A DNA stretch of 64,000 nucleotides from Spirosoma rhododendri (lineage in GTDB: Bacteria > Bacteroidota > Bacteroidia > Cytophagales > Spirosomataceae), in assembly GCF_012849055.1 (NCBI RefSeq), contig NZ_CP051677.1, positions 2,805,001-2,869,000 on the forward strand. The letters run 5' to 3'. Each line of letters starts with the position of its first letter. Position 1 is the first letter of the stretch. A program made the translations under genes and the position numbers. The notes under the pieces are model-generated. The model saw only the letters and a program-made list of their open reading frames with translations. It searched no databases and was not told where the DNA came from. Of this stretch, positions 9,694 through 19,671 are shown piece by piece.

Positions 9694-11211
9694 TTAGTTC
9701 TCCCAGAAAATTTTTGACGTAAACTGACTGACGGTTCCCTGAGCCGCTACGTTAGTGCTGTTATAGCTGTACTCAGTCTGGGGGTATAGTAACCGAACCG
9801 GAATCTGTTTGATGGTGGTGCTAGGTTCCTGCGAAATGGGTACGGCCGGCAAGCCGAGTCGCCGGTAGTCGCTCCAGGCTTCAAACGGAGAAAAACCATT
9901 CAGGGAGGCCCATTTCTGCGTAATGATTGCCTGAATTTTATTGGTCGAAGCGGTCCAGCCTACGTTATTGATAGCCTGCGAATAGTACGCCTGGGCATAC
10001 TGGGCCGCCGTGCCCTGATCGTCCTCGACACCGAGATTTCTGTAGGACTCCGTAATGGCCGACTCATACAGGGTCTGGGCAGAACCGGAGATCCAGCCGC
10101 GCTGGGCAGCTTCAGCCTGGAGAAACAGAGCTTCATGTGAACTCAGCACGACGGCGTCCTGCGACGCACTGACCAGTACACCGGAGCCTAGACCCGATGT
10201 CTGACTGTTGACCAGTGGGTTGACCGTACCAAAATTCGTCGCGACGAAATTAGCCGTGCCGGCAACCGGCGCGTAGAAAAACCCAATCCGGTCGTCGTTG
10301 GTCGTACGGTAGAAGTCAACAGCGTACTTATTGGCGCGGTACAGGTTGTAGTTTTCTACCGTTGCCCCGTTGACGCCATAGCCGAACGTGCCGTAAAACG
10401 GACTTTGTCGATTGTCGGAGTTAATATAGCCGGGATTTACCGACGCATTTTCACCAGCCCGCAGGAAGCCTGCGGTCGACGCTTTCAATTTGGCCAACTG
10501 CGTCTGAATATAAGCCTGGCGGTCTGACTTTTCTGACTGGCGCAGCAGCATCTTCAGCTTCAGCGTGTTGGTGAACCGCGCCCACTTACCCATGTCACCT
10601 TTAAACATGACGTCGTTGTTGCCTATTCCGAGCGACGTTTCACCATTCCCGACCCGTGTATTACCCTGCTGAATCAGCGTTTGCGCACTGTCTAGCTGCA
10701 CCATCAGGCTCTCGTAGATCGCCTGTCCGTTGTCGTACGCAGGCTGTGCGTTGGATAAGCCCTGCAAGGCACTGGTGTAGGGAACATTGCCATACGTATC
10801 GACCAGAATCTGGTAATGAAACGCTTTCATGACCTTACCGATGGCTTGTAAATAGGGCTGATTGCGGCTCTTACCCTGTGTTTCGACGTAGTTGTAATCC
10901 TTCAGCCGGGTGTAAGCCGTATTCCAGATCGCATTGTTGAAGCTGGTCGTAAACTGATAGTTTTTGTCCTGCTGACCGATTGAATAATTACCGCTCCAGT
11001 TCCAGTAGCCCATCCACAGGTTGAGGAAGGCAAAGCTGGTGTTCATGTACGTCGCAGTGGCGTTGAGGGCCGAAGGAAGTACCAGTTCAGCCGGCGACTG
11101 CGTGGCTGAGTTGGGGTTGTTGTTGATGTCGAAATATGACTCTTTACAGCCTGACCCAACGATCAGCAGAAGAGCCAGTACTGCGGCTGTATAGGTGTTT
11201 GCTCGTTTCAT
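9694..11211 (-). CDS. SusD/RagB-like nutrient-binding outer-membrane lipoprotein
   Basis: A 505-residue lipoprotein (lipobox VGSGC) of the SusD-like type that begins with FDINNNPN and has the helical TPR-like body of SusD proteins (LKLKMLLRQSEKSDR, SSHEALFLQAEAAQRGW). The C-terminal region has FEAWSDYRRLGLP and RLLYPQTEYSYN, conserved in the SusD-like_2 group. It caps the cognate SusC barrel and captures the ligand. The SusC gene ends 14 bases upstream and the DUF1735 gene begins 12 bases downstream, so the three form one operon. No carbohydrate enzyme lies in this operon, so the substrate is unknown. Confidence 0.94.
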   Translation of the reverse strand: MKRANTYTAAVLALLLIVGSGCKESYFDINNNPNSATQSPAELVLPSALNATATYMNTSFAFLNLWMGYWNWSGNYSIGQQDKNYQFTTSFNNAIWNTAYTRLKDYNYVETQGKSRNQPYLQAIGKVMKAFHYQILVDTYGNVPYTSALQGLSNAQPAYDNGQAIYESLMVQLDSAQTLIQQGNTRVGNGETSLGIGNNDVMFKGDMGKWARFTNTLKLKMLLRQSEKSDRQAYIQTQLAKLKASTAGFLRAGENASVNPGYINSDNRQSPFYGTFGYGVNGATVENYNLYRANKYAVDFYRTTNDDRIGFFYAPVAGTANFVATNFGTVNPLVNSQTSGLGSGVLVSASQDAVVLSSHEALFLQAEAAQRGWISGSAQTLYESAITESYRNLGVEDDQGTAAQYAQAYYSQAINNVGWTASTNKIQAIITQKWASLNGFSPFEAWSDYRRLGLPAVPISQEPSTTIKQIPVRLLYPQTEYSYNSTNVAAQGTVSQFTSKIFWEN

Positions 11212-11225
11212 AATGATCTGTTGAA

Positions 11226-14200
11226 TTAGAAGCCCACGTTAACCCGGAAGCCGTAGAAACGGGTTGGCGGGGTCTGGTATTCATTGGTCGTACCAACGGC
11301 ATTGCTCTGGTCGTTGGAAAATTCAGGGTCCGTGTAGTAGTTGGACTTGGGCCGGAACATCAGCAGGTTGCGTCCCGTCAGCGCAACGTTCAGCGACTTG
11401 ATGATTTTCGTCTTCTGAAGGAAAGCCACCGGCACGTCGTAGGTCAGGGCAACTTCGCGCAGCTTCCAGAAAGCGGCACTCGTTACATAGCTGGTACCCG
11501 CGTTGTGGTAGGCTGAGTTGGTCCAGAACGTCAGATTGCCGTCGCGGGTAGTCAGGTTAGTGTTGGGCGCGAAGCTGCCGTCGGCATTGCGAACCACCGA
11601 GTTGGGAAACACAAAATTCTGCCGGCCGTTATCCGCCGACCGCTCACCTACTCCGGTAAACTCGATTGGGTTGCCCAGCGCATTGTAAATCACGTTGCCA
11701 CCCCGGTAATCCCACAGAAAGGTCAGGCCGAAGTCGGCATAGCGGAACGTATTGCTGATACCCAGCCGGTGTTTGGGCTGCGTCGAACCGGCGTATACCA
11801 GCGTGGGGTCCAATACGGTTTCGCCGGCACCGTTGACAATCGGCCGGCCCACGTACTGCCCCGTCGGGTCGTAATACGGACTGCTGGGGTCACCGCTGAC
11901 ACGCTGAATATCGGTGACGTACAACGCCGGAAACGACCGGCCAATGGCCGCATACGCATCAGATGTAGTACCATTGGCGAAAGGAATGTTAAGCCGGTCG
12001 AGCGCGTTTGCTCCGCTGCCGTACAGCGACAGTACCCGGTTTTCCAGGTAGGTGTAGTTGGCACTGGCTTCCCACAGGAAATTGCCGGACCGGATGATGG
12101 GCCGGATGCGCAGGTCGACTTCCACACCGTTGTTCTCCATCTCCCCGGTGTTAATCAGCGCGGCCGTGTAGCCGGTAGCCCGCGAAATCTGAATGGGTAC
12201 GGTTTGGTTGATGGTGTTTGACTTGAAGTAGGCTACTTCCAGATTGAACCGGTTCAGCACTCCCACTTCAACACCCACCTCCCGGTTGGTCGTAAACTCT
12301 GGTTTCAGGTTGGGGTCGTTCTGTTGATTGCTAATCTGATATCCCGACTGACTGCCGTACGGAAAGGCGGTGCCGCCGGTGTACGCATTCGTGCCCGGAA
12401 TAAAGGTGTTCTGAAGCGAATAGGGCGAAACGTTAATGTTGCCCACTTTCGAGATACCGCCCCGCAGCTTGGCATAGCTGAGCCAGGTTACGTTTTTCAG
12501 CGACGGAATGGCATCGGTCAGAATCAGCGAAGCATCGACGCCGGGGTAGAAGAACGAGCGATTGGCCGGGGCCAGCAGCGTAGTCCAGTCGTTCCGGCCG
12601 GTAGCGTGAATGAACGCCCAGTTTTTGTAGCCAATTGTGAAGTCGGCAAAGGCACCGACCAGACGGCTGCGCAGGTAGTACTCATTCGCTTCGGGCTGCC
12701 CGATGACGTTCGAGATGTTGTACAGATCCGGGATTTGCAGCGACGCACCGTAATCACGCTGGTACCGGGTGTAATCCTGCTGCTGGTGATGACCCAGAAT
12801 CAGCGTAGTGGTAAAGTCGCCGAACTTGGGGTTCAGCGTAACGAGCAGGTCGCCCGTGAAGCGGGTCGTTAGCTGGTTGATGTCTTCCACCCGCGCATTG
12901 ACCGCCTTAAGCGACGACGCAATGTTACCGGCACTGGCCGGGTCGGTCAGCGCGAAATCAGAGAAGCCGACAGCCGCCCGGTTGGCCTTGTAGGAGCTGA
13001 TTCTGGCCTGACCACCTACCCGATACAACGCCGATAGCCACGGCAGAAATTTGTACGACGCTTCCGCAAAGCCCTGTATCGTATACGTGTTGGTAATCTG
13101 CCGGGAATTGTTACCCGTCACCTGCCAGTATGGGTTTGGATAATACGCATTATAAAAGCCGTTGACATCGGCGTAGGGCGAGGTAATATCCTTGTAGGAA
13201 GTCAGCGGGACGTGGGCGGGGGTGTTCAGTACGTTCCAGTACACAGGGCGCCCCTGCGAGAAATCGCCCCCGGCAATGTTACTGTTGGCATAGGTAAACG
13301 TGCCCCCCGCATTGACGGTGAATTTGTCGGTCGAACGGCCTCCTTTCACGCCGATCACTGTCCGGTTATACCGGTCGTTCGGGACGACCCCCCGTTGATC
13401 GACCCGTTGCAGGTTTAAGCCAAAGAAGTTTTTGGCGTCGCCAATGCGGAAATTAACGTCGTGCTGGCTCAGCACCCCCGTGTTGAAGAAAGCCCGGCGC
13501 TGATCGTTTGCCTGTGCCGAGTAGGGCACCTGCGCCGTGAGTGTATCGTAACCCCCGCCCTGACGTGGTACCAGTACCGGACCGCCCAGTGCTACCTGCG
13601 ATCCGTCGTAGGCGGGGCCGAAGCTCTGGTTTTCAAACGGTACGTACAGGCGCAGCCCATTGCGGTCAATATACGGTGCTCCTTCACCACCGTTCGAGCC
13701 GAAGCGCGTCTGTAGCTTGGGCATGTAGGAAACGCTCTCAAACTGAGTTGAGTTACTGTACGAAATCTGGGGGGTATTGCTCGTACTGCCGCGTTTTGTC
13801 GTGATGACCAGTGCCCCGTTCGACGCGTCAGAACCGTACAGAGCCGCTGCACTTGGTCCCTTCAGAACAGTCGTCGTCTCGACGTCGTTGGGGTTGATGG
13901 CACTCAGGAAACTAATGTCGGTAATTACACCGTCGACAACCAGCAGTGCCTGATTATTACCTAGAAATGAACGGGCACCCCGGAGCTGCACACGGACGTT
14001 GTTGCCCACCCCGTTGTTCGTTGTGTTGATCTGAAGCCCGGATACTTTGCCGGTCAGGCCCGTGGCTACGTTGATTGGTGCTGCCTGCGTGATCTGCTGG
14101 TTATTGACCTTGGCAACGGACCCGCCGATTTCCCGTTCGTTACGCTGAATACCGAACGCCGTTACAACGACCTCGTTCAACGTCGACGCGTCATTTTGAA

Positions 14201-14483
14201 GAACGACGTTCAGGCTTGTCCGGTTGCCAACTACTACGTCCTGCGACTTGAAGCCCACAAACGAAAATGTCAGCGTGGCACCCGAACCGGCAGAAATCCG
14301 GTAAGCGCCGTTGGCGTCAGTTGTCGTTCCCCTTGATGTTCCTTTCACTACGACACTTACACCGGGTAAAGTCGTTCCGTCGTCTGATGAAGTCACGCGG
14401 CCCGTCACGACTGCATCCTGCGCCATAAGCGGCAGGCAAAACAGGAGCGACAGCAGCCAGCTTCCGAATAAAACTTTTTTCAT
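11226..14483 (-). CDS. SusC/RagA-type TonB-linked outer-membrane transporter
   Basis: After the MKKVLFGSWLLSLLFCLPLMAQD signal comes a carboxypeptidase-regulatory-like domain (VVTGRVTSSDDGTTLPGVSV), then the plug. The plug carries SusC landmarks including NEVVVTAFGIQR, an ALLVVDGV segment and VLKGPSAAALYGSDASNGAL. A ~750-residue 22-strand barrel follows, ending in YGFRVNVGF with a terminal Phe. ATG at 14483 is preferred over the in-frame codon four residues earlier because it opens the signal peptide. It is the first gene of the operon and imports the SusD-captured ligand using TonB energy. A TPR-HTH regulator reads away from it, about 660 bases off. Confidence 0.95.
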   Translation of the reverse strand: MKKVLFGSWLLSLLFCLPLMAQDAVVTGRVTSSDDGTTLPGVSVVVKGTSRGTTTDANGAYRISAGSGATLTFSFVGFKSQDVVVGNRTSLNVVLQNDASTLNEVVVTAFGIQRNEREIGGSVAKVNNQQITQAAPINVATGLTGKVSGLQINTTNNGVGNNVRVQLRGARSFLGNNQALLVVDGVITDISFLSAINPNDVETTTVLKGPSAAALYGSDASNGALVITTKRGSTSNTPQISYSNSTQFESVSYMPKLQTRFGSNGGEGAPYIDRNGLRLYVPFENQSFGPAYDGSQVALGGPVLVPRQGGGYDTLTAQVPYSAQANDQRRAFFNTGVLSQHDVNFRIGDAKNFFGLNLQRVDQRGVVPNDRYNRTVIGVKGGRSTDKFTVNAGGTFTYANSNIAGGDFSQGRPVYWNVLNTPAHVPLTSYKDITSPYADVNGFYNAYYPNPYWQVTGNNSRQITNTYTIQGFAEASYKFLPWLSALYRVGGQARISSYKANRAAVGFSDFALTDPASAGNIASSLKAVNARVEDINQLTTRFTGDLLVTLNPKFGDFTTTLILGHHQQQDYTRYQRDYGASLQIPDLYNISNVIGQPEANEYYLRSRLVGAFADFTIGYKNWAFIHATGRNDWTTLLAPANRSFFYPGVDASLILTDAIPSLKNVTWLSYAKLRGGISKVGNINVSPYSLQNTFIPGTNAYTGGTAFPYGSQSGYQISNQQNDPNLKPEFTTNREVGVEVGVLNRFNLEVAYFKSNTINQTVPIQISRATGYTAALINTGEMENNGVEVDLRIRPIIRSGNFLWEASANYTYLENRVLSLYGSGANALDRLNIPFANGTTSDAYAAIGRSFPALYVTDIQRVSGDPSSPYYDPTGQYVGRPIVNGAGETVLDPTLVYAGSTQPKHRLGISNTFRYADFGLTFLWDYRGGNVIYNALGNPIEFTGVGERSADNGRQNFVFPNSVVRNADGSFAPNTNLTTRDGNLTFWTNSAYHNAGTSYVTSAAFWKLREVALTYDVPVAFLQKTKIIKSLNVALTGRNLLMFRPKSNYYTDPEFSNDQSNAVGTTNEYQTPPTRFYGFRVNVGF

Positions 14484-15056
14484 AAAAGTTAACAAGGAAA
14501 TAGATGTACAGAGAATTGATAAAATCCGTTAATCCGCCTTTAATATTTTGATAATGTTGATTAAAGAGAGATTAAAGAAAATTTTATTAAATGCAAATTA
14601 CAAAGAAACCGAACAATAGTTGGTGATAACTGACGGCTACAATAGATGAGAGAAATTGCATTTTAGCGTGTTATACTCAGTATTCCGCAGGGTAAATACT
14701 CACTAGTGAAATGTTAATATGTATAGGTACTATTGTGTTACTAGAGTAAAGCCGTATGATATTTTGTTATTGAATTATTGACCTAGACAAAATTGCTAAT
14801 TCTCAAAATCGATTTTAGCACATTATTTTTTATAGCCTGGTTAATACGGGAGTAAGTTATTTGGGTGCCCACGTGACGGTTTTAGTCACGTTTTGGTCCG
14901 TCGATGCCGCGTCGAAGCGCCGGGTTCATAAAACCTTAACAGATCAGTAGGCGGATACCCATTAATTTCGACTGGCTGCAACAAACCCATCAGCTGCATC
15001 GACTCATCCGACCAGTACGTTTATCTGCCAATACAAAGGGGGCTTGGCTGATATGC
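14484..15056. other. AT-rich divergent intergenic region
   Basis: The region separates susC (minus) from the TPR-HTH regulator (plus). It is markedly AT-rich between 14520 and 14860 and must hold promoters for both directions, but no clear TTTG/TAnnTTTG pair was found. Part of the 3' end (14940 onward) is open in the regulator frame; see that gene. Nothing else is recognised. Confidence 0.6.
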
Positions 15057-15146
15057 CTACTGCTTAGCTGCGGCTATATAGAAACGTACGGGCAGATCAG
15101 GGAGAACGTCTACCCCCTTGATCGCTCATCGCCCGACAGCGTATAT

Positions 15147-16646
15147 GTGCGGCTGAACCGGCAACTGGCGCAGGCCACTCAGCGAGGTGACCTGAGCGGG
15201 CAGGCCGACAAACAGCAACAGCTGGGTTTGTTGCTGTACCATCAGGGTAATTACGCGTCCGGAATCCGGCATCTGCTACAGGCGCAGAACATACTGCGCC
15301 GGACGGATCAGGCCGATCGGCTGGCCGAAAATCTGAATCAGCTCGGTACGGTTTACTATTACAACCGGCAACCACGGCTGGCGCGCCGACAGTTCGATGA
15401 AGCGGAAGACATCTACCAACGAACGCAAAATTGGCTGGGCCTGGCGCAGACCTACGGCAACATTGGGCATCTGTACGAAAAAGAAGGCGATCTGCCCACG
15501 GCTTTGCACTACCAGCACCGGGCACTGGCCCAGCACCGGGGCACCCGTCAGCCCGCCAGCCTCGCGGTTATCTACGAGAACCTGGGCAGTATTTACGAAG
15601 ATCAGGCCCGCTACGACTCCGCCCGATTCTACTATCAGTCGGCTTTGCGGTTGCTGCCCTCCGCCGACCGGAGTGGGCAGATTGGCCTGATCAACAACCT
15701 GGGGGATATTTATCGGAAAACGGGGCAGTACACCCCGGCGCTGCAACAGTACCGGCAAAGTGTTCGGCAGGCAAGACAACTGAATGATAAGTACCAGCTG
15801 AACGGGGCCTATCGCGACATGGGCAAGACGTTTCAGCTACTGGCGCAGCACGACAGTGCTTACCACTACTTCGAAGCCAGCCACGACCTGACCGACACGC
15901 TCTACGCCATCGAAACGAACCGACAAATTGCCCTTATGCAGACATTGCACGATGTCGAGCGCAAAGACAATCAGATTGCCCAGCTACACGATCGGGAACG
16001 CCTGAACGTACTTATTACGGGCGGTACTATCGCGGGGCTGTTACTAACCGGCGGGCTGGCACTGGTTATCATCAGTCGGCAACGGTTGAAAATCCGGACG
16101 GAAGCGGCTCGCTCACAGCAGGCGACTCAAATCTATCAGACGCAGCGCGACCTTATGGAGGCTGAACTGACCAACAAGCAGCTGTCGGAAGAAAATCTGC
16201 GCTACCAACTGCAACTGAAGGGGCAGCAACTGACATCACACACGCTGCACCTGATTCAGAAAAATCAGGTACTGGACGACCTGCGTGCTGACCTGAACAC
16301 GCTGCTCAGCGACGACAAGCGCGACCAGCGCCGACAACTGAAGCAGGTCGTGCAGAAGATCGGGCAGAGTTTCAGCCATGACAAAAACTGGGATGATTTC
16401 CGGGCGACTTTCGATCAGGTTCACCCCCGGTTTATGGCCGATCTGCTGCGTCAGCACCCTGATCTGACGTCGGCCGAACTGCGGCTGGCGGCTCTGCTAC
16501 GGATGAACATGACCTCGGCCGATACCGCCACCCTGCTTGGCATCTCGGCCGACAGTCTGCGCGTATCGCGCTACCGGCTACGCAAAAAGCTGGAGTTGGG
16601 AGAGGGCGAATCGCTGTCGGCTTTCGTGCAGCGTTTTGGGAGCTAG
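15147..16646 (+). CDS. TPR sensor with transmembrane segment and C-terminal helix-turn-helix
   Basis: Residues ~1-250 are about six tetratricopeptide repeats (NLNQLGTVYYYNRQ, NLGSIYEDQARYDSARFYY). One transmembrane helix (ITGGTIAGLLLTGGLALVII), a coiled coil of ~100 residues and a C-terminal LuxR-like HTH (LLGISADSLRVSRYRLRKKL) follow. This layout is common in Bacteroidota: TPRs in the periplasm, the HTH in the cytoplasm. The GTG at 15147 is the first conventional start, yet the same frame is open back to 14940. That upstream part encodes a convincing signal segment (AWLICLLLSCGY) with no ATG, GTG or TTG before it, so the true start is unresolved. It diverges from the SusCD operon and may regulate it. 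Confidence 0.85.
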   Translation: MRLNRQLAQATQRGDLSGQADKQQQLGLLLYHQGNYASGIRHLLQAQNILRRTDQADRLAENLNQLGTVYYYNRQPRLARRQFDEAEDIYQRTQNWLGLAQTYGNIGHLYEKEGDLPTALHYQHRALAQHRGTRQPASLAVIYENLGSIYEDQARYDSARFYYQSALRLLPSADRSGQIGLINNLGDIYRKTGQYTPALQQYRQSVRQARQLNDKYQLNGAYRDMGKTFQLLAQHDSAYHYFEASHDLTDTLYAIETNRQIALMQTLHDVERKDNQIAQLHDRERLNVLITGGTIAGLLLTGGLALVIISRQRLKIRTEAARSQQATQIYQTQRDLMEAELTNKQLSEENLRYQLQLKGQQLTSHTLHLIQKNQVLDDLRADLNTLLSDDKRDQRRQLKQVVQKIGQSFSHDKNWDDFRATFDQVHPRFMADLLRQHPDLTSAELRLAALLRMNMTSADTATLLGISADSLRVSRYRLRKKLELGEGESLSAFVQRFGS

Positions 16647-16870
16647 TTTTACGAACTGACCACCATCCTTAACATAATGATAATTGGCAGTTTGTAACGG
16701 ATTATATCATTGGTTGTCAGTGGGTTGTCTGGTTATTGTTCACGCTGTTGCCTTTTTGTTCACGGTCGGTTTGCGGGAGAGGGCCGGGCTTTGTTTGGCC
16801 TGACCTGCCTGCTCCGATAACCTTTGTGTCGGCAGACGATAGCCAACCACCGGGCGTCTGTACGAACGAA

Positions 16871-19638
16871 ATGCGAACAATTTACTGGCTTATCCTTGTC
16901 GGGCTGATAACCGCTCAGGTAGCATCGGCTGCTACCCTCCGAGGGCGGGCAACGGATGCTGTTACGGGCGAAACAATCATTGGCGCAACGGTTCGGCTGG
17001 AAGCCACAAAGCTCTACGCCGTAACGGGCCTCGACGGTACCTATATCATCCGGAATGTACCGAGGGGTACCCACACCCTTCAGATCAGCTATATCAGTTA
17101 TCAGGCTACGGCTCGGCAGGTGACGATCGATCAGCCCGAACTTGTGGTTGACTTTGCGCTCCAGTCCGACGAGAAGGTGCTGAGTGAGGTTATCGTGTCG
17201 GGTAAGCGCGACGGCAGCAGCGACAACACCGCCCGCGACCTCGAACGCAATGCCCACCAGATTACCAACGTCGTATCGGGCCGCACCATCGAACTGTCGC
17301 CCGACCTAACCGTTGCCAACGTCATACAACGCGTGTCGGGTATCAGCATCGAACGAAACTCCAACGGCGACGGTCAGTACGCGATCCTGCGCGGGATGGA
17401 CAAACGGTACAACTACACGCTGGTCAACGGGGTGAAGATACCCAGCCCTGACAACCGCTACCGCTACGTCCCGCTCGACATTTTTCCGTCGGAACTGCTC
17501 GACCGGCTGGAGGTCTACAAAGCACTTACGCCCAGCATGGAAGGCGATGCGGTCGGCGGTGCCATCAACATGGTCATGCGCGACGCCCCTGACCGGCCAA
17601 CCGTACTGGCGAACCTGGCAACCGGCTACAGCGAACTCTTTGCCAACCGGCCGTTTGTGCGCTTCGATACGAAAAACATTAACCCCCAATCGCCCTACGA
17701 GCAGTTCGGAAATGCGTATTCGGCCAAATCGACGGATTTCAACAAAGCTTCATCGACCTATACCTCAGCAACCCCTCCGCCCAACCTGATCGGGAGCTTC
17801 GCCATCGGCAACCGTTTTCTGAACCGGCGGCTGGGCGTAATGCTGGCGGGGAGTCTGCAAAACACATTTCGGGGCAGCAACAGCCTGTTCTTCACCGGCG
17901 ACGTAGTCGATACACTGCGCGGAGTTACGCTCGACAAGCAAAGCGAACGGCAGTATTCCGAACACCAGACTCGCTACGGCGTTCACGCCAAGATCGACTA
18001 CCGGTTCGGTAACGGCGGTGGGCCTGGCCGGCATAAACTTCAGTGGTTCAACGCATTTATTGGGCTAAACAACGCGCAGATTCGCGAAACGAAAACGACG
18101 CAACTGGGCATCGGTGGTTACGATCCGGTGCAGGGTAATGCAACGCTGGGCTTTGAAACCCGCTCGCGGCTGACGCAGCAGAAAATCTACAACAGCACCC
18201 TACAGGGCACCCACCAACTCACCGACGTGCTGGCCCTCAACTGGTCGGCGGTGTATTCGCTGGCCACCAATGCCGTTCCTGATCAAACGTATATCTCGCT
18301 GCTGGGCACCCGGAAAAACTTCGTGGAAACCCGTACGACCGTGCAGGACGGGCAGCGACGGTGGGAACACAACACCGACAACGACCTCGCCGGTTACCTG
18401 AACCTGACGCTGAAAACCAACCTGCTGAATACGCAGGTGAAATGGATGGCCGGGGGCTCTACCGCGACAAACGACGCACGAATTTTTACAATAACTACAC
18501 CATCCGACCCAGCAACCCGTTTGCGGTCTACGGCGTCGACTTTACTGATTACAACCAGATCAGCTACGCTATCCAGAATCCGCTGGGATCGGTGGCGTCG
18601 GCGCTGAACTACGACGCGACGGAGCAGACGACATCGGGTTATCTGCAATTCCGCACGGTCGATAAACCGCTGGAAGTCATCGGCGGGCTACGGGTTGAGC
18701 ACACCAATCAGGGGTACGCCATGAAATTCCCGATTGGCGAAGACAACCCCACCGGCAGTCAGATTTATACCGATCTGCTGCCCAGCCTAAACTTCCGCTA
18801 CCGGTCTAACCCGCTGACTAACTGGCGGCTGTCGTACTTCCGCTCGCTGAACCGGCCCGGCTTTTTCGAGATCGTACCGTACCGCATCGTCAACGAAGAG
18901 TACCAGGAGCGGGGCAACCCCAACCTGAAACGCGCCATCGCCGACAACGTCGACCTGCGCTACGAATTCTTTCCCCGCCCACTGGAGCAGTTTATGGTCG
19001 GCCTGTTCTACAAGCACATCAAAGACCCCATCGAATACACGCTGCAAAAAGACGCCATCCGGGGGCAGGACCTGTACTACGGGCCGGGCAACTTCGGTAA
19101 CGCCACCAACTTCGGACTCGAACTCGACGCGATAAAGTACTTCCGGCAGTGGGGCGTAAAGGCAAACTACACCTACACCAATTCGAGCATCACCACGCCC
19201 AAGTCGAAGCGCATCCGCAACGCCCAGGGCGATCTGCAAACGATCACCGTCAACCAGACGCGCGCACTGTACGGACAGTCGGCCCACATCGCCAATCTGT
19301 CGCTGCTGTATCGCGACACGAACCACGGCTGGGATGGGCAGCTTGCCGCCAGCTACACCGGGCCGCGTATCAACACGGTATCGCAGTTTGTGGATAACGA
19401 CCTGTACCAGAAGGGATTCATTCAGATGGATGCGTCGCTGGAAAAGCGAATCGGTAAAACGGGCCTGCTCCTATTCGGCAAAGCGAATAACCTGCTCAAT
19501 ACACCCGCCGAGATTTTTATCCGGAACATCAACAAAAACAACGGCGACGCGCCCAATCAGGACTTACCAGGCCAAACGCTGATCCGGCGCGACTTCTACC
19601 AGCGGTCGTACGTGCTGGGTGTCCGCTACAAGCTGTAA
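16871..19638 (+). CDS. TonB-dependent receptor of the phytase locus, one-base frameshift at 18452-18456
   Basis: ATG at 16871 opens the signal peptide MRTIYWLILVGLITAQVASA. A carboxypeptidase-regulatory-like domain (LRGRATDAVTGETIIGATV) and a plug follow (RVSGISIERNSNGDGQYAI, GDAVGGAINMVMRDAP). The frame breaks after VKWMAGG. Adding one G to the five-G run at 18452-18456 continues directly into LYRDKRRTNFYNNYTIRPSN and the barrel, which ends RSYVLGVRYKL. The repaired length is 923 codons. A beta-helix lipoprotein and a beta-propeller phytase follow on the same strand, so the receptor probably imports a phytase product or metal/phosphate complex. The break is more likely sequence error than pseudogene. 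Confidence 0.88.
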
Positions 19639-19671
19639 CCAAACCAACGAACATCTAACCAACTGATTACC

